Source: Bacillus sp. FJAT-29790 (GTDB lineage Bacteria > Bacillota > Bacilli > Bacillales > Cytobacillaceae). Taken from it: a DNA stretch of 64,000 nucleotides. Location: NCBI RefSeq assembly GCF_019039215.1, contig NZ_JAHNZZ010000004.1:144525-208524 (forward strand), given 5' to 3'. Each line of letters begins with the position of its first letter. Position 1 is the first letter of the stretch. The notes under the pieces are model-generated. The model did no database searches, was not told where the DNA came from, and saw nothing but the letters and a program-made list of their open reading frames with translations. Of this stretch, positions 62,426 to 64,000 are shown piece by piece. A program made the position numbers and the translations under genes.

Positions 62426-64000
62426 GTGAGTAAAAATACTAACATGAGTAAATTTTTGGCAAGTTCTGTAACAGCTGCATTAGTTGCTTCTGCAGTAGCA
62501 CCATTGGCAAGTGCATCTGGCACATTCCCAGACGTACCTGCAAATGATGATCATGCTGCTAATATTGAAAAAGCCGTGGAACTTGGTTTAATCAAAGGAC
62601 AAAATGGTCTATTTATGCCTAATAAAGACATCTCCCGTGGCCAAGTCGCAAAAATTATTGCTCGATACCTTGGGGATGTTGACACTACGGGAACAGAGCA
62701 ATTCAAAGACGTATCTACTCAAGTGGATGCTGAGCTTGCTGAGTCAGCATTAGTTGTTCGTGCAGCGGGTGTTTTCACTGGTTCTAATGGAGCTTTCAAT
62801 CCAGGAAAAAACATTACTCGTCAAGAAATGGCATCCGTTCTTGTTCGTTTATTCGGACTGGAAGATCTTGCGAATAAAGAATCAGCAGTAACGGATAATG
62901 ATACTGCTTGGGAAGTACATCGTGCTAACATTAATATTCTTTCAGAAAATGAGATTACTAAAGTAGAGAAATTTAACCCTTTAAACAATGTGACTCGTGC
63001 TCAATTCGCTTCATTCATGATTCGCTCTATTGAGAATGCAGAAAAAGAGCCAGAGCAAGAAGTGACTGTTTCTTCAGGGATTGCTGGTTTCATTCTTGAC
63101 GGTGGCAAGGCTGTAGAGAATGCAAAAGTATTAGTAGGAGGAGAAACGGCTACAACTGATTCAAAAGGACACTTTAAACTTCTTAACGTACAGCCTGGTA
63201 CACAAAAAGTGACCATTCAAGCAGAAGGATATGAAAATGTTGTCGTATCTGATGTAGTTGTTTTAAAAGATGAAGTTTCTTCTTTTAACCAAAATATTGC
63301 AACTTCTAAAATTGATACTTCTGCAATTGAAGTTTCAGGTATGATCATTGATAGAGAAACTGGAGCTGGAATAGATGAGGCTGCAGTTACGCTTGAAGCC
63401 TATCATGCAGAAACAAAAACTTGGGTAACAGTGGCAACAGACACTACTAAAACTGGGGCATATAGTATCGACCAAACGGCTGCAAACCAAGTGTTGAAAT
63501 TAGGTGCAGAATACCGACAAACTGTAAAAAAAGCTGGATATAAAGATTTCGTTCAAACCATTACTTTAGATAACCAAAAAGTAGTGAATGCACTAAAAGG
63601 GATCAAAATGGATGAAATCGCTTCAATCGACATTGATGGAACTGTGGCGGATGCAGCTGGAGCTAAAGTGAAAAATGCGACTGTAAAAATTTCTGATGCA
63701 GACGGAAAAGTAAAAGCTTCTGTTACTACAGATGCAAACGGTCATTACACTGCAAAAGGTATTCAATTACTAAGCGGTACTTATAATGTAGTAGTTGACG
63801 ATACTTTATCTGCTGTTTCTTATACAGAGTTTGCAGTTACCGAAGGAACAAATGCTACTCATAACGTACAACTTGAAAAAGGTAATAAAATTACGGCAAC
63901 GATCGGTACGGAATCACTTAGTGATGTTTTTGGAGCAAAAGCTTCTGATGCTGATAAAGCAGTTTATCATTTAGAATTGTTAAGCGGAAAAACAGTTATT
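62426..64000 (+). CDS. S-layer-like SLH protein, partial (continues past the window)
   Basis: The frame is open from GTG 62426 (after GGGGGAACAATAATA) to the window end, 525 codons with no stop. Signal peptide about 1-33 (FLASSVTAALVASAVAPLAS). Three SLH domains (about 34-205) closely follow those of the S-layer protein at 26916: GQVAKIIARYLGDVDTTGTE beside GQVVKILARTLTDVDTTG, and GVFTGSNGAFNPGKNITRQE beside GVFTGSNGKLNAAQNISR. The rest differs: repeated carboxypeptidase-regulatory-like beta modules (GFILDGGKAVENAKVLVGGE, then TDSKGHFKLLNVQPGTQKVT), at about 215-290, 310-385 and 400-480. A second, distinct S-layer or coat protein is likely. Confidence 0.87.
   Translation, partial: MSKNTNMSKFLASSVTAALVASAVAPLASASGTFPDVPANDDHAANIEKAVELGLIKGQNGLFMPNKDISRGQVAKIIARYLGDVDTTGTEQFKDVSTQVDAELAESALVVRAAGVFTGSNGAFNPGKNITRQEMASVLVRLFGLEDLANKESAVTDNDTAWEVHRANINILSENEITKVEKFNPLNNVTRAQFASFMIRSIENAEKEPEQEVTVSSGIAGFILDGGKAVENAKVLVGGETATTDSKGHFKLLNVQPGTQKVTIQAEGYENVVVSDVVVLKDEVSSFNQNIATSKIDTSAIEVSGMIIDRETGAGIDEAAVTLEAYHAETKTWVTVATDTTKTGAYSIDQTAANQVLKLGAEYRQTVKKAGYKDFVQTITLDNQKVVNALKGIKMDEIASIDIDGTVADAAGAKVKNATVKISDADGKVKASVTTDANGHYTAKGIQLLSGTYNVVVDDTLSAVSYTEFAVTEGTNATHNVQLEKGNKITATIGTESLSDVFGAKASDADKAVYHLELLSGKTVI

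Overview
The window reads as a chromosomal segment of a Gram-positive, low-G+C, endospore-former-type bacterium (Bacillaceae-like: Bacillus, Lysinibacillus and relatives). The reasons are strong AGGAGG-type ribosome sites with several TTG/GTG starts, intrinsic terminators, a SecA2/SlaP accessory secretion pair, and at least nine secreted proteins with S-layer homology (SLH) domains. No rRNA, tRNA or CRISPR array was seen. The window is best described as an S-layer and cell-wall-polymer locus.

Layout. 0.1-2.2 kb: a small XRE regulator and an unknown gene, bracketed by two arrays of a 51-52 bp hairpin repeat. 2.3-6.7 kb: a SNF2-type helicase and a SWIM zinc-finger protein (ywqA/ywqB-like). 7.3-14.5 kb: a wall-polysaccharide cluster (gtaB, UDP-glucose dehydrogenase, UDP-ManNAc-type dehydrogenase, WecG/TagA transferase, MurJ-like flippase, Wzy-like polymerase), ending next to a candidate small RNA. 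14.8-15.4 kb: a second 51-52 bp tandem array of unrelated sequence. 15.5-18.9 kb: slaP and secA2 on the minus strand. 19.2-26.4 kb: a secreted subtilase, a metallopeptidase/lytic-transglycosylase/SLH protein and an NlpC/P60-SLH hydrolase. 26.9-29.6 kb: the likely major S-layer protein with a long leader, followed by a dead IS1182-type element. 31.8-48.8 kb: an A+T-rich surface-protein island with a second SlaP paralogue, an Ig-repeat subtilase, a TolC-like coiled-coil protein, an SLH protein behind a c-di-GMP-I riboswitch, further SLH proteins, broken S-layer gene pieces and four near-identical terminators. 49.2-55.8 kb: an orphan sigma-70-like factor and an RND efflux pair with a TetR regulator. 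56.1-61.8 kb: three consecutive secreted proteins (unknown, C-terminal SLH, N-terminal SLH plus VWA). 62.4 kb to the end: the start of a second S-layer-like protein that runs off the window.

How the parts fit (inference from known families): the 7-14 kb genes would make and export a uronic-acid-containing wall polymer, which could be the anchor for SLH domains. SecA2 with SlaP would export the abundant S-layer protein. The many SLH proteins would form the coat and its associated hydrolases. The most unusual elements are the two SlaP paralogues, the c-di-GMP switch on one SLH gene, the covarying hairpin arrays, the candidate RNA at 14.6 kb, and the signs of duplication and decay in the 32-49 kb island.
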